In this document: one piece after another, positions 27,079 through 35,750 of the stretch
Layout of the letters: each line of letters begins with the position of its first letter
Numbering within the stretch: the first letter of the stretch is position 1
Assembly (NCBI RefSeq): GCF_020253525.1
Contig: NZ_JADCBK010000052.1
Span: 1 to 51,418 of the forward strand
Direction of reading: 5' to 3'
Source of the DNA: Aquidulcibacter sp.
Lineage (GTDB): Bacteria > Pseudomonadota > Alphaproteobacteria > Caulobacterales > Aquidulcibacteraceae
DNA: 51,418 nt
Translations under genes and position numbers: made by a program
Notes under the pieces: generated by a model
Told to the model about the DNA's origin: nothing
The model's input: only the letters and a program-made list of their open reading frames with translations
The model's database searches: none

Positions 27079-27351
27079 CTAGACGCGGATATCGATGACC
27101 CGCCCTGGTCGGGCCAATCCGGTTTGCGGTGCGGCTTCTTCTGCCTTGACGGAAGGGCTTGAATTTAAACCAGAAGCTTGTTGTGCCGCTGGGGCTTCAT
27201 TTGACGGTGTACGCGGCAGGCTGGAACGTTGATTGGCTGCACTCAACAGTGCAGCAAACGCCTTGATCGACTCGCTTGTGTTCGCCGAAGGACGCGCCGA
27301 CGTAGGGGTATGGCCGAGTGATTGGGGAAAAAGGGGCGGATCAACTTTCAT
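27079..27351 (-). CDS. Small protein upstream of the flagellin cluster, unrecognised
   Basis: 90 residues, rich in Ser, Ala and Pro and probably disordered, with no signal or membrane helix. One amphipathic stretch (ESIKAFAALLSAANQRSSL, about 27-45) and a sharp C terminus, RPGRVIDIRV, stand out as likely conserved parts. Weak ribosome site. It lies between ccmG and the mini-flagellin on the same strand, 170 bases from the latter, so a flagellar link is suggested only by position. I cannot name a family. Confidence 0.55.
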   Translation of the reverse strand: MKVDPPLFPQSLGHTPTSARPSANTSESIKAFAALLSAANQRSSLPRTPSNEAPAAQQASGLNSSPSVKAEEAAPQTGLARPGRVIDIRV

Positions 27352-27428
27352 AGAGACAGGGCTAATCTGAGTTGCGTTAATGATTTACAAACAACTCGGG
27401 CAGGCCCGCCACCGCAAACAAATCAGCT

Positions 27429-27974
27429 TTAGGGAGTTGAATTGCGGGCTGCCAATTGCGCCAAATCGGCGGCAACTTTCGGCGTGATTTCGCCCCGATG
27501 TCGGGCCAAGACAATACCCTTAGCGCTGATGACATAGGTCTCGGGCACACCGCCTAAACCCAATTGCACCCCGGCCGCGCCCTGCCGATCGATGCCGGTC
27601 TGGGCATAGGGGTCGCCCAATTCATCCAGATAAGCTTGGGTTTTGCTCGGGTCGTCGCGATAGGCAAGGCCGATCACGACAAAGCGCTTGTCCTTGGCCA
27701 ATTGCAGCAACATCGGGTGCTCAACCCGGCACGGGGCACACCAAGACGCAAACACATTCACAATGACGGCGCGGCCCTTATAGCTGGCAAGGTCAAGCGT
27801 ATTGCCGTCCATATCGGGTAAAACAATCGGTGGAACGGGCTTGCCAATTAAGGCGCTGGCGTGGCGGTCAACCCGTTGGCCAAACATGGCCCAAGCAAAC
27901 AATCCCGCCAGCGCCAGAAACAAGGCCAGCGGCAAAAAGGCCATTAGGCGATTGGCTTTGGGCTGTTCGCTCAT
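27429..27974 (-). CDS. ccmG: CcmG/DsbE thiol:disulfide oxidoreductase
   Basis: 181 residues from the ATG at 27974, which overlaps the ccmD stop as ATGA. One N-terminal membrane helix (about 11-31) and a periplasmic thioredoxin fold with WCAPC (Cys79, Cys82) and the cis-Pro loop GGVPETYVI. It keeps apocytochrome c or the CcmH chaperone reduced so that heme can be attached. It is the last gene of the local ccmC-D-G set. A frame extending to 28100 exists but is the antisense-like continuation over ccmD and is not used. Confidence 0.93.
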   Translation of the reverse strand: MSEQPKANRLMAFLPLALFLALAGLFAWAMFGQRVDRHASALIGKPVPPIVLPDMDGNTLDLASYKGRAVIVNVFASWCAPCRVEHPMLLQLAKDKRFVVIGLAYRDDPSKTQAYLDELGDPYAQTGIDRQGAAGVQLGLGGVPETYVISAKGIVLARHRGEITPKVAADLAQLAARNSTP

Positions 27975-28162
27975 GGGTTTGCGCCTGCATCCTTTTCTTG
28001 GCGCAAGGCTTCTAAGCGGGCCTTTTGCTGACGTCCATTCACAATAGCCCGCAGGATGAGGGCGGTGATGACCGCAACGCTCAAGCCCCAAGCGCCCCAC
28101 ACAAAACCGGCATAGCCACCCATGGCCATAAAGTCAGAGAGGGAAGCAAATTGTGGGGTCAT
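27971..28162 (-). CDS. ccmD: Heme exporter protein CcmD
   Basis: 63 residues, one membrane helix (about 12-42, MGGYAGFVWGAWGLSVAVITAL) followed by a basic cytoplasmic tail (RQQKARLEALRQEKD), the standard CcmD plan. CcmD helps release holo-CcmE from the CcmABC complex. ATGA overlaps on both sides with ccmC and ccmG show strict coupling. Confidence 0.92.
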   Translation of the reverse strand: MTPQFASLSDFMAMGGYAGFVWGAWGLSVAVITALILRAIVNGRQQKARLEALRQEKDAGANP

Positions 28163-28878
28163 GCCTGCAACCTCGCTTGGATCGCATCGGCCGAGCGCTT
28201 CCAGATTTCGGCGCGCATGGCTGCCAAGGTCAAGGCGGTGAAGATCAGCAGATACGCGACGCCCATGACAAGCAGGGGATGTAGTAAGCTGGGGTCAAGG
28301 CTCGGACCGCCCTCGCGAATGACCGATGCCTTTTGGTGCAACGTATTCCACCATTCAACCGAGAAGCGGATGATGGGGATATTGATCGTGCCAACCAAGC
28401 AGAGGATCGCTGCCGCTTTAGAGGCTTTGCTGGTCTCATCTAACGCGCTTCGCAGCGCCATATAGCCCAAATAGAGAAAGAACAGCACAAGGACAGAGGT
28501 TAGCCGGCCATCCCATTCCCACCAGGTGCCCCACATGGGCCGGCCCCAGATAGAACCAGTGGCCAGACACAGGGCGGTAAAGGCCGCGCCAATGGGGGCC
28601 ATCACTTTGGCGGCAATATCGCCAAGCGCATGGCCCCAGACCAGATAAGACACACTGCCAATCGCCATGCCCGTGTAGGCACCCACGGCAATCCAAGCTG
28701 CGGGCACATGAATATACATGATGCGCGCGGTCTCACCTTGCTGATAGTCGGCCGGGGCATAAAGCAGCGACCAAACCACGCCAATGCCGGTTACAAAGAC
28801 GGCCAGCACACTGGTGATCGGCAACAGCCAGTTGCTGAGACCGAGGAAACGTTGCGGGTTTGCAAAGCCAGAAATCAT
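28159..28878 (-). CDS. ccmC: Heme lyase/exporter CcmC
   Basis: 239 residues, six membrane helices. The tryptophan-rich heme-handling motif is present (MWGTWWEWDGRLTS, near residue 120), together with HVPAAWIAVGAY and a His in VEWWNTLHQ on the periplasmic side. CcmC loads heme onto CcmE. GAGGAC lies just before the ATG. It heads ccmC-ccmD-ccmG; ccmA, ccmE, ccmF and ccmH are absent from this position, and ccmB is at the right edge of the window. Confidence 0.95.
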   Translation of the reverse strand: MISGFANPQRFLGLSNWLLPITSVLAVFVTGIGVVWSLLYAPADYQQGETARIMYIHVPAAWIAVGAYTGMAIGSVSYLVWGHALGDIAAKVMAPIGAAFTALCLATGSIWGRPMWGTWWEWDGRLTSVLVLFFLYLGYMALRSALDETSKASKAAAILCLVGTINIPIIRFSVEWWNTLHQKASVIREGGPSLDPSLLHPLLVMGVAYLLIFTALTLAAMRAEIWKRSADAIQARLQA

Positions 28879-28959
28879 AAGTCCTCAGTTAGAACGCACA
28901 CGCCATCAGGTCCAGCGTTAGAGCGCGATCAGACGCAGCACAAAAGCGTGCGCAATCGG

Positions 28960-29967
28960 TCAGGGCCCGGCCTGCAGAAGCAAGGCAGTTGGGGTCGAAA
29001 GCAAGGTGCCCAGCTTAGGTTGCACTTGATAAGCCCAGCCGCGGGTAGCTTCGGTCAAACGTTGGCCCTCTTCATCGGTCGCCGCCTTACTCGCATCCAC
29101 GCGCACTTTGACCCAGAATTGGCCATCGGCCTCATAACCCTCCAGTGCTAAGATCAGGCCTGATTTTAGGCTTGTCTCATGGCGAAAGCTTGCGGGGCCG
29201 ATCATCCGGCTTTCACGTCGCGCATCTTGAAAAGCCAAGCGCGTCAACACCAAGGCGATATCGGTGATGGAGGCATTTGCGCTGCCACCGACCGGCGCAA
29301 AGCCGCCATCCGGTCGGCGGACGATATCAATCGGGCCTTGCCCGGTCCGTGTGAGGCTTATGGTCGCAATTCGCTCTGGCGGGATGTCAAAGTGCGGCAA
29401 ATCCAGCCACGCACTGGCCGAAGTCAAACTTGGCCAATCGGCGGACGTCACTTCATATAAGGTGGTGTCATCGGACAATAAGACCAAGGTCCGATCCCCC
29501 CGTCTTGCGACGATGAGGGTGGCGAGCTTTTCTCGCGCGTCGGTCTCGAGCGACAGCCAAACCCCGTCCCCGCCGGTGCGCGGATCAATTTGGCTGGCAG
29601 CGGCATCTTGTTGGGTTGGGGGTGGCAAAGCGCGGACATAGCGAAGGTCTGACACTGCCTTCAAAAGGCGGCGCAGCGGCGCCTCGGCTATGGCATGGGA
29701 ATCGGCCAGGGGCATGACCCACGTGCCTGAGACTTTCACGAGTTCAAATTGGTTTGAGGGCCCAAGTATCTCGATCCGGCTGACTTTCGATAAATCTCTG
29801 GCAAGTCTTGGAAAGAGCTTGCCCGATTTGGATTGCCCCGGCCCCGCCCCAGACCGGCTTAGATGGGCACTCAGGCTAAGGCCTATTCCAAGCAGGGTTA
29901 TCGCGCCCAAACGCAACACGATATCCCGCCGCTTGAGGTCGCCGGTGGTCGGACGCATTCCAGTCAT
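28960..29967 (-). CDS. DUF4340 domain-containing protein of a Gld-like ABC operon
   Basis: 335 residues. An N-terminal membrane helix (about 18-36, IVLRLGAITLLGIGLSLSA) anchors a periplasmic part of beta-rich DUF4340 repeats: SKVSRIEILGPSNQFELVK, WVMPLADSHAIAEAPLRRLLKAVSDLR, RTLVLLSDDTTLYEVTSADW. DUF4340 proteins regularly accompany GldG-like auxiliary proteins. The start overlaps the gldG-like stop as ATGA. It is the last gene of the four-gene unit. Function unknown; a substrate-facing or assembly role at the membrane is an inference. Confidence 0.85.
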   Translation of the reverse strand: MTGMRPTTGDLKRRDIVLRLGAITLLGIGLSLSAHLSRSGAGPGQSKSGKLFPRLARDLSKVSRIEILGPSNQFELVKVSGTWVMPLADSHAIAEAPLRRLLKAVSDLRYVRALPPPTQQDAAASQIDPRTGGDGVWLSLETDAREKLATLIVARRGDRTLVLLSDDTTLYEVTSADWPSLTSASAWLDLPHFDIPPERIATISLTRTGQGPIDIVRRPDGGFAPVGGSANASITDIALVLTRLAFQDARRESRMIGPASFRHETSLKSGLILALEGYEADGQFWVKVRVDASKAATDEEGQRLTEATRGWAYQVQPKLGTLLSTPTALLLQAGP

Positions 29968-31793
29968 GCGGCGACCTTTTTGGCTTGGCGTCGCCGCAGC
30001 ATCTGGACCACGAGGCCTGCCAGCAAAATGAGCGCAGGGATCACAATTCCGGGGATTAGCATGAGGCGCGTTTTGATCCCGGCCACCCCCTCGCGCACAC
30101 CTTCTTGCACGGCCCGCAAGCGCGTCCGTGCCTCTTGCACGTCTTGGCGGACTTGGGCGCGTTCTTTGTCTGTCACGTCAGAGGCAATCACCCCTTCAAG
30201 CGCTTCTGAGGTCTCAATCTCTTTTAGGCGGGCTTCAGCAAGCGCCAGTCGGTTCTCTAAAGCTTGCTCTTCTTCTAGAATGCGGGCTTGGGCGGCCTGC
30301 CGCAATCTTTCAACTTCAACCAAGTTGCGCGGGCGGGGCGTTTTGGATCGCAGGCTTAGAAGTTGCGTTTTGCCTGCAAGATAATCGACACTATTGAGGA
30401 GCAAGCGCGCATTATCGGCCACGGCGCCGGTGTCATCGATATAGAGGCTGTCGGCCAGAAGATCGACGTCGCCAAAGATGAGGATTTGGCCCGGACGGGT
30501 GCTTGTTTTGAGCGTGCTTGCGTTTTGATCGCGCGGATTCCCGGCTGGAAAGGCGGTGGTCCATGTCCCTTGCACCTCTGCCGCCAAGATTTGGCGCTGG
30601 CCTGAGCTCTGCCAACTCAATTCCACATCTTGCGGGCTTATGCCCGACAAGGCGCGCTGGGCCTCTAAGCGCATGGTATCGGTCGAGGAGGTCAAAAGCG
30701 GGGTAAAGCGGGTGCTGGTTTGACCAAGGGGGACCACTTCACCCGGCGTCGCGACATGCACACCTTGGCTTAGGCCCGATGTGATGGCTTGGTCCTGATT
30801 AAGGCCACTCGCGGGCACACGGAAGATCAGAGGCTGGGGGGCAATTGCGTTGCGCCCTGCAAGGCCGGTCTGTACCGGTAGCGCAAAAGTGCGGTCTGCG
30901 ATCACATCGCCCTGGACACTTACCCCCCACGCTTGCGTCAACCGACCCAGCGCTTGGCTGCCCTGTTCAAGCCCGCCGCCGCCATCCCGCGATACGGTCG
31001 AGGCGGGGTCGAGAAAGATCAAGAGCTTGCCACCCGAGAGGACATATTGGTCGAGCACAAATTGCTGCGCATCGGTCAAAGCCTCAGGCTGGGCCAAAAT
31101 CAGCACATCGATGCCAGATGGAACCGCCTGAAAATCGGGGCTGAGCAGCGAGAAATCGGTTTCCTGCGTCAACAGCTGCGCGACCTCAGCCACAGGTCGC
31201 AGGCCACCGCTTTGTGGGTCCGACGTGACGAGCCAAGGCAAGCTTGTGAGCATGGCAACCCGCGTTGGCTTTGCTTCCTGAAGTTTGACCACCGCACGGG
31301 TTAGGTGAAACTCGAGGCTGGCTGCCTCACGCGGGTCCAGCAACGGCAGCACCACATCGCGGCCATAGGGGCTTTTGACCACCAAACCTAAAAAGGCTGC
31401 GGCATCATCGGGGTTCGGGCCTGGAATAGGGGTTAGGCCTGCCTTCAGCGCTTCGTCTTCTGCCGCTGAGAAGGGCTTGGGATCGATCAGGGTCAGCTTG
31501 ATCTGGCCACGGGCTTGGCTGGCATAGACCGACAGCAAATCGGCCACCCGCTTGCTAAAGCTCCGCATGACAGGGTCTTCGGTCAGGGCGTCGCGCGATA
31601 AATACAGGCGTAGTTCTAAAGGCTGCTGGATGTCACCCAAAACCGCCCGTGTGTTAGCCGAAAGCGTATAGTCTTGATCTTGGGTCGTATCGAGGCGCAG
31701 TGCCGCGAACCAATTTTGGCTGATCACTTGGCTGCAGAGAAACAAGACCACCAAAAGTGCTGCAGCAAGCCGGGTGAAAAGGGGCCGCTTCAT
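29964..31793 (-). CDS. GldG-family ABC-associated auxiliary protein
   Basis: 609 residues. One N-terminal helix (about 9-25), a large periplasmic region with an ABC_transp_aux / DUF4350 fold (LELRLYLSRDALTEDPVMRS, ILAQPEALTDAQQFVLDQYV, GGKLLIFLDP), a charged coiled coil at about 490-575 (RILEEEQALENRLALAEARL), and a C-terminal helix followed by RRRQAKK. GldG in Flavobacterium is part of the GldA-GldF-GldG transporter needed for gliding; in proteobacteria such sets have no proven substrate and should not be read as gliding genes. ATGA overlaps with both neighbours. Confidence 0.88.
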   Translation of the reverse strand: MKRPLFTRLAAALLVVLFLCSQVISQNWFAALRLDTTQDQDYTLSANTRAVLGDIQQPLELRLYLSRDALTEDPVMRSFSKRVADLLSVYASQARGQIKLTLIDPKPFSAAEDEALKAGLTPIPGPNPDDAAAFLGLVVKSPYGRDVVLPLLDPREAASLEFHLTRAVVKLQEAKPTRVAMLTSLPWLVTSDPQSGGLRPVAEVAQLLTQETDFSLLSPDFQAVPSGIDVLILAQPEALTDAQQFVLDQYVLSGGKLLIFLDPASTVSRDGGGGLEQGSQALGRLTQAWGVSVQGDVIADRTFALPVQTGLAGRNAIAPQPLIFRVPASGLNQDQAITSGLSQGVHVATPGEVVPLGQTSTRFTPLLTSSTDTMRLEAQRALSGISPQDVELSWQSSGQRQILAAEVQGTWTTAFPAGNPRDQNASTLKTSTRPGQILIFGDVDLLADSLYIDDTGAVADNARLLLNSVDYLAGKTQLLSLRSKTPRPRNLVEVERLRQAAQARILEEEQALENRLALAEARLKEIETSEALEGVIASDVTDKERAQVRQDVQEARTRLRAVQEGVREGVAGIKTRLMLIPGIVIPALILLAGLVVQMLRRRQAKKVAA

Positions 31794-32542
31794 GCCTGCC
31801 CCCCGCGCTTATGATCAACCCACAGGCCAGTCAGTGCAAGGCCCAATGCCATGACAGCCAGAAAGTAGCTGAGGGCACGGGCTTCGATCACACCGCGCTC
31901 AAACCCTGCAAAAGCGTCCAGCATGGACAGTGCAGCAAGCGCTTCAGTTAGGGGGAGCGGCAGAAAACCTGCCAGCGTGCTACCCACCAAGGGCAGGCCC
32001 GCCGCTGTGGCCAAAAAGCTAAAGCTTAGCGCCAAAACAAAGCTCAAGACTTGACTGCGGCTGGCCGCTGATGCCGCCATGCCAATCGCCAGATAGGCCC
32101 CGGCCAACAGACAAGATCCCAGATAAGCCGTCAAAGTCGCACCATGGTCTACCGGGCCAAGTAGGCTAAGGCCCAACCAGAGTGGGGTTGTGAGGGCCAG
32201 CATCAGGCACGCCAAGGTCCATGCCGCCATGAATTTGGCAAGAACCAGTGCTGAGGTCGGCACCGGTAACGACAGCAAGGTTTCCAACGTGCCAGTCCGC
32301 GCCTCGTCACTCCAAGCCCGCATGCTGAGCGCAGGCATTAAAACCACAAACAGCCACGGGTGGAATTGGAAAAAGGCAACCAGTTCGGCTCGGCCAGCTT
32401 CAAACAAACCGCCCACTTGAAATGCCAAAAGGACTGAGGCCGACACAAAACTGGCACCAAAGACATAGGCGAGGGGGTTGCCGGCATCTTGGCGCAACTC
32501 CCGCCAATAGAGCGCGCGAAAGCCGGTCCAAAAGGCGGTCAT
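31790..32542 (-). CDS. ABC-2 type permease (GldF-like)
   Basis: 250 residues with six predicted membrane helices and the ABC-2 pattern (FHPWLFVVLMPALSMRAWSDEARTGTLETLLSLPV, where EARTGTLETLLSLP is the coupling loop motif). It forms the membrane channel for the ATPase encoded just upstream. Start and stop overlap neighbours as ATGA. Substrate unknown. Confidence 0.9.
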   Translation of the reverse strand: MTAFWTGFRALYWRELRQDAGNPLAYVFGASFVSASVLLAFQVGGLFEAGRAELVAFFQFHPWLFVVLMPALSMRAWSDEARTGTLETLLSLPVPTSALVLAKFMAAWTLACLMLALTTPLWLGLSLLGPVDHGATLTAYLGSCLLAGAYLAIGMAASAASRSQVLSFVLALSFSFLATAAGLPLVGSTLAGFLPLPLTEALAALSMLDAFAGFERGVIEARALSYFLAVMALGLALTGLWVDHKRGGQA

Positions 32543-33291
32543 ATGTGTGCCTCGCCCGGCTTTTCCGGCCCGTCCGTTGAAGCGACGGTCAGGCGATAAA
32601 ACACGTCTTCAATCTGCCCTTTAGGGTCTTGTGCGGCAAAGTCAGCTGGGCTCTGGTCTGCCCGCACGTGACCATCGGCTATTAAAATCAAACGGCTGCA
32701 CAAAGTGGCAACTTCGTCCAATTGATGGGTGGAGATCAAAATGATGCGGCCGGGGGAAAGGTCCCGGATCAGCGCCCGCGTCACCCGCTTTTGGTTGGGG
32801 TCAAGGCCATCGCTGGGCTCATCCAATATAAGGACGGGTGGGTCATGAGCGAGGGCACCGGCCAGCGCCACACGCCTGCGATAACCCTTCGAGAGGCTCT
32901 CAATCCTGCGATCCAGCACATCTTCAATCTGGGTGCGTTTGGCGGCTTGGCTGACCAAAGCGGTGCGCTGGTTACGAACAAGCCCGCGCGCGGCCAGTAA
33001 AAAGTCCAGATAAGTGCGCGGGGTCATATCCTCATACAGGGGGGCATGTTCGGGCAAATAGCCCAGTAAGGCCTGGGCGGCTTTGCGGTTTGACCACATA
33101 TCATGGCCCAGTACGTGCACACTGCCGTGGTCGGGCTCAAGCGTACCTGCAATCATCCGCAGCGTCGTCGTCTTCCCAGCGCCATTGGGGCCGACAAAGC
33201 CCACCACTTCGCCGGGCGCAACCTCAAAGCTGACAGAGTTCACACCCCTTTGGCCAGCATAGGTTTTGGTGAGCCCGTCAAGTTTCAGCAT
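32539..33291 (-). CDS. ABC transporter ATP-binding protein (GldA-like)
   Basis: 250 residues. Walker A GPNGAGKTT at about 34-42, signature LSKGYRRRVALAGAL, Walker B VLILDEPSDGLDP and switch His in ISTHQLDEV are all intact. It energises the permease whose gene overlaps its stop. It opens the four-gene coupled operon ATPase-permease-GldG-DUF4340. The preceding gene on this strand is 94 bases away. Confidence 0.93.
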   Translation of the reverse strand: MLKLDGLTKTYAGQRGVNSVSFEVAPGEVVGFVGPNGAGKTTTLRMIAGTLEPDHGSVHVLGHDMWSNRKAAQALLGYLPEHAPLYEDMTPRTYLDFLLAARGLVRNQRTALVSQAAKRTQIEDVLDRRIESLSKGYRRRVALAGALAHDPPVLILDEPSDGLDPNQKRVTRALIRDLSPGRIILISTHQLDEVATLCSRLILIADGHVRADQSPADFAAQDPKGQIEDVFYRLTVASTDGPEKPGEAHI

Positions 33292-33385
33292 GCTGATGTT
33301 TGTTCCCGTCGCAGGTTGGGCTTTCTAGCCCCCAGAGCCGGACAGGGGAAGGGCAGCCCGCACGTAAGCGCGGCGCTCCGGCGGC

Positions 33386-33739
33386 TTAATTGCGCGGCGG
33401 GCGGGCTGGCTGCGGTCGCCGCGGTGCCTGTTTTGGGCGTGGTTGTGCCTGTACATCATAAAAGATGGCGATAGGCGGGTTTTGGCTTTCGGTAGAAGCC
33501 GGAGCCAGGCGCACACCCCCACCCACAGGTTCAATCGTATCGATAAAACTGCCGACAGGTGGCAACGCATCGTTCGACCGCGTGATGCGGACTTTGCGCG
33601 GCCGTTCTTTGCGCACCTCAGCCTTTACCTGCGGCGCAGTTACCCCATCAGAGCGATAGGTGGAGACGCTTTGGGCTTGCCCGCTGGAGGCAAAGCCTAA
33701 GGCGACGAGTGTTCCAAGGTAGGCCGCATGCTTAATCAT
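33386..33739 (-). CDS. Small exported Pro/Arg-rich protein, unrecognised
   Basis: 117 residues. A signal peptide (MIKHAAYLGTLVALGFASSG, cleaved near QAQ-SV) is followed by a polar body with RKERPRKVRI and a low-complexity tail of Pro, Arg and Gln (RPKQAPRRPQPARPPR). No domain recognised. It lies 94 bases upstream of the ABC ATPase gene in the same direction, so it may belong to that operon. The basic, Pro-rich tail could bind peptidoglycan or polyanions, but that is speculation. Confidence 0.6.
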   Translation of the reverse strand: MIKHAAYLGTLVALGFASSGQAQSVSTYRSDGVTAPQVKAEVRKERPRKVRITRSNDALPPVGSFIDTIEPVGGGVRLAPASTESQNPPIAIFYDVQAQPRPKQAPRRPQPARPPRN

Positions 33740-33779
33740 GACGCACGCACAGCAAGTTTTGCGCCAATCTACCTTGGCT

Positions 33780-34772
33780 TTAAAGGCCCCGCGCGGCAGC
33801 TAGTTCTGCAAGGCTAACCAAAGGGCGCGCGCCATAATGGGAAATCACTTCGCCCGCAGCCAAGGAGCCCAATTTGCCGCAGGCCTCAAGCTCGCGGCCC
33901 GTGGCGAGGCCAAAAAGCACACCCGCCGCATAGAGGTCGCCTGCACCTGTGGTGTCGACCACCGCCGCAACCGGATCGGCCGCAACCGTTACAATTTCAT
34001 CGCCGCGGGCCAGAACAGAGCCCTTTTCAGAGCGGGTCAGCGCGACCAAATCGCAATCCTTGCGGGCTGCGGCCAAAGCGGCGTCAAAGTCTGATGCGTC
34101 ATACAGCGCGATAATCTCGGCCTCATTGGCGAACAAAATATCGATATGATTGGCAACCAGATGCCGGAAAGCGGCTTTGTGACGGTCCACGCAGAACAGG
34201 TCTGACAAGGTCAGCGCCACCTTATTGCCGGCGGTATGGGCGATTTCAGAGGCCTTTACAAAGGCTGCTTTGGCTTCTTCGGCGTCAAACAAATAGCCTT
34301 CAAGGAAGACGATTTGGGCTGAAGCGAGTTTCGCAGGGTCCAAGTCTTCCGGCGTCAAAAGGGGTGAGCAGCCTAAGAATGTGCTCATGGAGCGCTGGCC
34401 ATCGGGCGTCACATTGATCAAGCAGCGTGCGGTTGAAGGGCCGTTTGAATGGGGTGGCGTATCATAGGCGACGCCGCCTGCATTCATATCGTGGCGAAAC
34501 ACCTTGCCCAATGTGTCATCGGCAACCTTGCCAATATAGGCCCCTTTGCCACCCAGCGAGGCGATGCCAGCCAATGTGTTGGCGGCTGACCCGCCCGAGC
34601 TTTCTTGACCTGCCGCCATGGTTGCATAAAGGCGCTCAACCGCCGGCTCATCAAAAATCAGCGTCATGGCGCCTTTGGCAATTTGATGTTCTGCGAGGAA
34701 TTCGTCCGTAGCAGGCGCAATCACGTCAACAATCGCATTCCCTACACCGCAAACATCAAATTGGGTCGTCAT
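33780..34772 (-). CDS. PfkB-family sugar/nucleoside kinase (adenosine kinase-like)
   Basis: 330 residues from the ATG at 34772, with AAGGAG eight bases upstream; the frame continues to 35063 but that part lacks coding character. Ribokinase-fold features: GGSAANTLAGIASLGGKGAYIG near 60, and DTTGAGDLYAAGVL with catalytic Asp279. The N-terminal FDVCGVGNAIVDVIAPATDEFL resembles the adenosine kinase-like PfkB group of alphaproteobacteria. It phosphorylates a sugar or nucleoside hydroxyl with ATP; the substrate is unproven. It diverges from the ATP-grasp gene over 78 bases. Confidence 0.88.
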   Translation of the reverse strand: MTTQFDVCGVGNAIVDVIAPATDEFLAEHQIAKGAMTLIFDEPAVERLYATMAAGQESSGGSAANTLAGIASLGGKGAYIGKVADDTLGKVFRHDMNAGGVAYDTPPHSNGPSTARCLINVTPDGQRSMSTFLGCSPLLTPEDLDPAKLASAQIVFLEGYLFDAEEAKAAFVKASEIAHTAGNKVALTLSDLFCVDRHKAAFRHLVANHIDILFANEAEIIALYDASDFDAALAAARKDCDLVALTRSEKGSVLARGDEIVTVAADPVAAVVDTTGAGDLYAAGVLFGLATGRELEACGKLGSLAAGEVISHYGARPLVSLAELAAARGL

Positions 34773-34850
34773 TTTTGGGCTCCTTGCCGCAAGCAATTTA
34801 GTGCGGGCTTGCTCTAGACGTTTGCGCGCGATGCGGCTAGCGCCTTGGAC

Positions 34851-35747
34851 ATGAAACCAATCGCCCTGCTTGTCACCCACGACTATTACCCCAGCCGTCC
34901 CGATCGGGACGAGCCCGATTATGCGCATAATCAACTTGTGCTGTTGCGCGAGGCCTTTGCCCCATCCGGTGTCGAGATTGAACCTGTGTTCTGGCAAGAT
35001 GAGGGAACAGATTGGTCGCGCTTTTGTGCGGTTTTGCCTTTGCTGGCTTGGAATTATCCCCAAGCCACAGACACCTTCTTGAAGCGGATCGCGGAGATTG
35101 GAGCCTCTGGTGCGCGCCTGTTAAATGATGGTGCTGTCATTCGCGCCAATATGGATAAAGGCTATTTGGCCGAGCTTGAGCGCCGCGGTGCACCTGTTCC
35201 ACCGACCTTGGCAATCGACGCCTGTAGCCCAGAGGTGATTCTCGAAAGTTTTGATGCCTTGGGTGCTAATGAAATCATCATCAAACCGCGCATTGGCGCA
35301 GGCGCGTGGCGGCAAGCGCGACTAAAGCGCGGGGAGCCTGTGCCGAGCGCAGATATCCTGCCGCCAGCGGCAGCCCTGATCCAGCCTTTTCTGCCTGCGG
35401 TCACCGAAGAAGGCGAATTGTCGCTGCTTTACTTTGGTGGACGGTTTTCCCACGCCCTCATCAAGCGGCCCAAAGCAGGCGATTATCGCACGCAAGGCCA
35501 GCATGGTGCGGTCGAAACCGGCATTGATGCACCCGAAGGCGCGCTGGAAGCAGCTGAAGCCGTGCTCGCCAAAGCAGATGGCACGCCCTTGACCTATGCA
35601 AGGGTTGATCTCGTGCGCGGGGCGGACGGAAACTGGCTCTTGATGGAGTTGGAATTGATTGAGCCTTGGCTCTATCTGGCGCTCGACCGTCAAGGCGGCA
35701 AGCATGGCGCGAAACTCTTTGCCCAAGCCGTGCTGCAGCGGCTGTAG
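34851..35747 (+). CDS. ATP-grasp ligase, DcsG/glutathione-synthetase-like
   Basis: 298 residues from ATG 34851 (a TTG at 34845 is the alternative; no strong ribosome site for either). ATP-grasp features: EIIIKPRIGAGAW (nucleotide lysine and loop), LIQPFLPAVTEEGELSLLYF, SHALIKRPKAGDYRTQGQHG, and LLMELELIEPWLYL with the Mg2+-binding acids. This set resembles the group that includes the D-cycloserine ligase DcsG and stand-alone glutathione-synthetase-like enzymes. It should join a carboxylate to an amine or similar nucleophile through acyl phosphate. No biosynthetic neighbours reveal the product. Confidence 0.8.
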   Translation: MKPIALLVTHDYYPSRPDRDEPDYAHNQLVLLREAFAPSGVEIEPVFWQDEGTDWSRFCAVLPLLAWNYPQATDTFLKRIAEIGASGARLLNDGAVIRANMDKGYLAELERRGAPVPPTLAIDACSPEVILESFDALGANEIIIKPRIGAGAWRQARLKRGEPVPSADILPPAAALIQPFLPAVTEEGELSLLYFGGRFSHALIKRPKAGDYRTQGQHGAVETGIDAPEGALEAAEAVLAKADGTPLTYARVDLVRGADGNWLLMELELIEPWLYLALDRQGGKHGAKLFAQAVLQRL

Positions 35748-35750
35748 GCA

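Noticed and set aside
28960-33291. Reading the Gld-like ABC operon as gliding-motility genes
   Set aside because: No other gld or spr genes are present, and the organism type is flagellated proteobacterial.
34773-35063. N-terminal extension of the PfkB kinase frame
   Set aside because: A strong ribosome site precedes the ATG at 34772 and the extension covers the divergent ATP-grasp gene.
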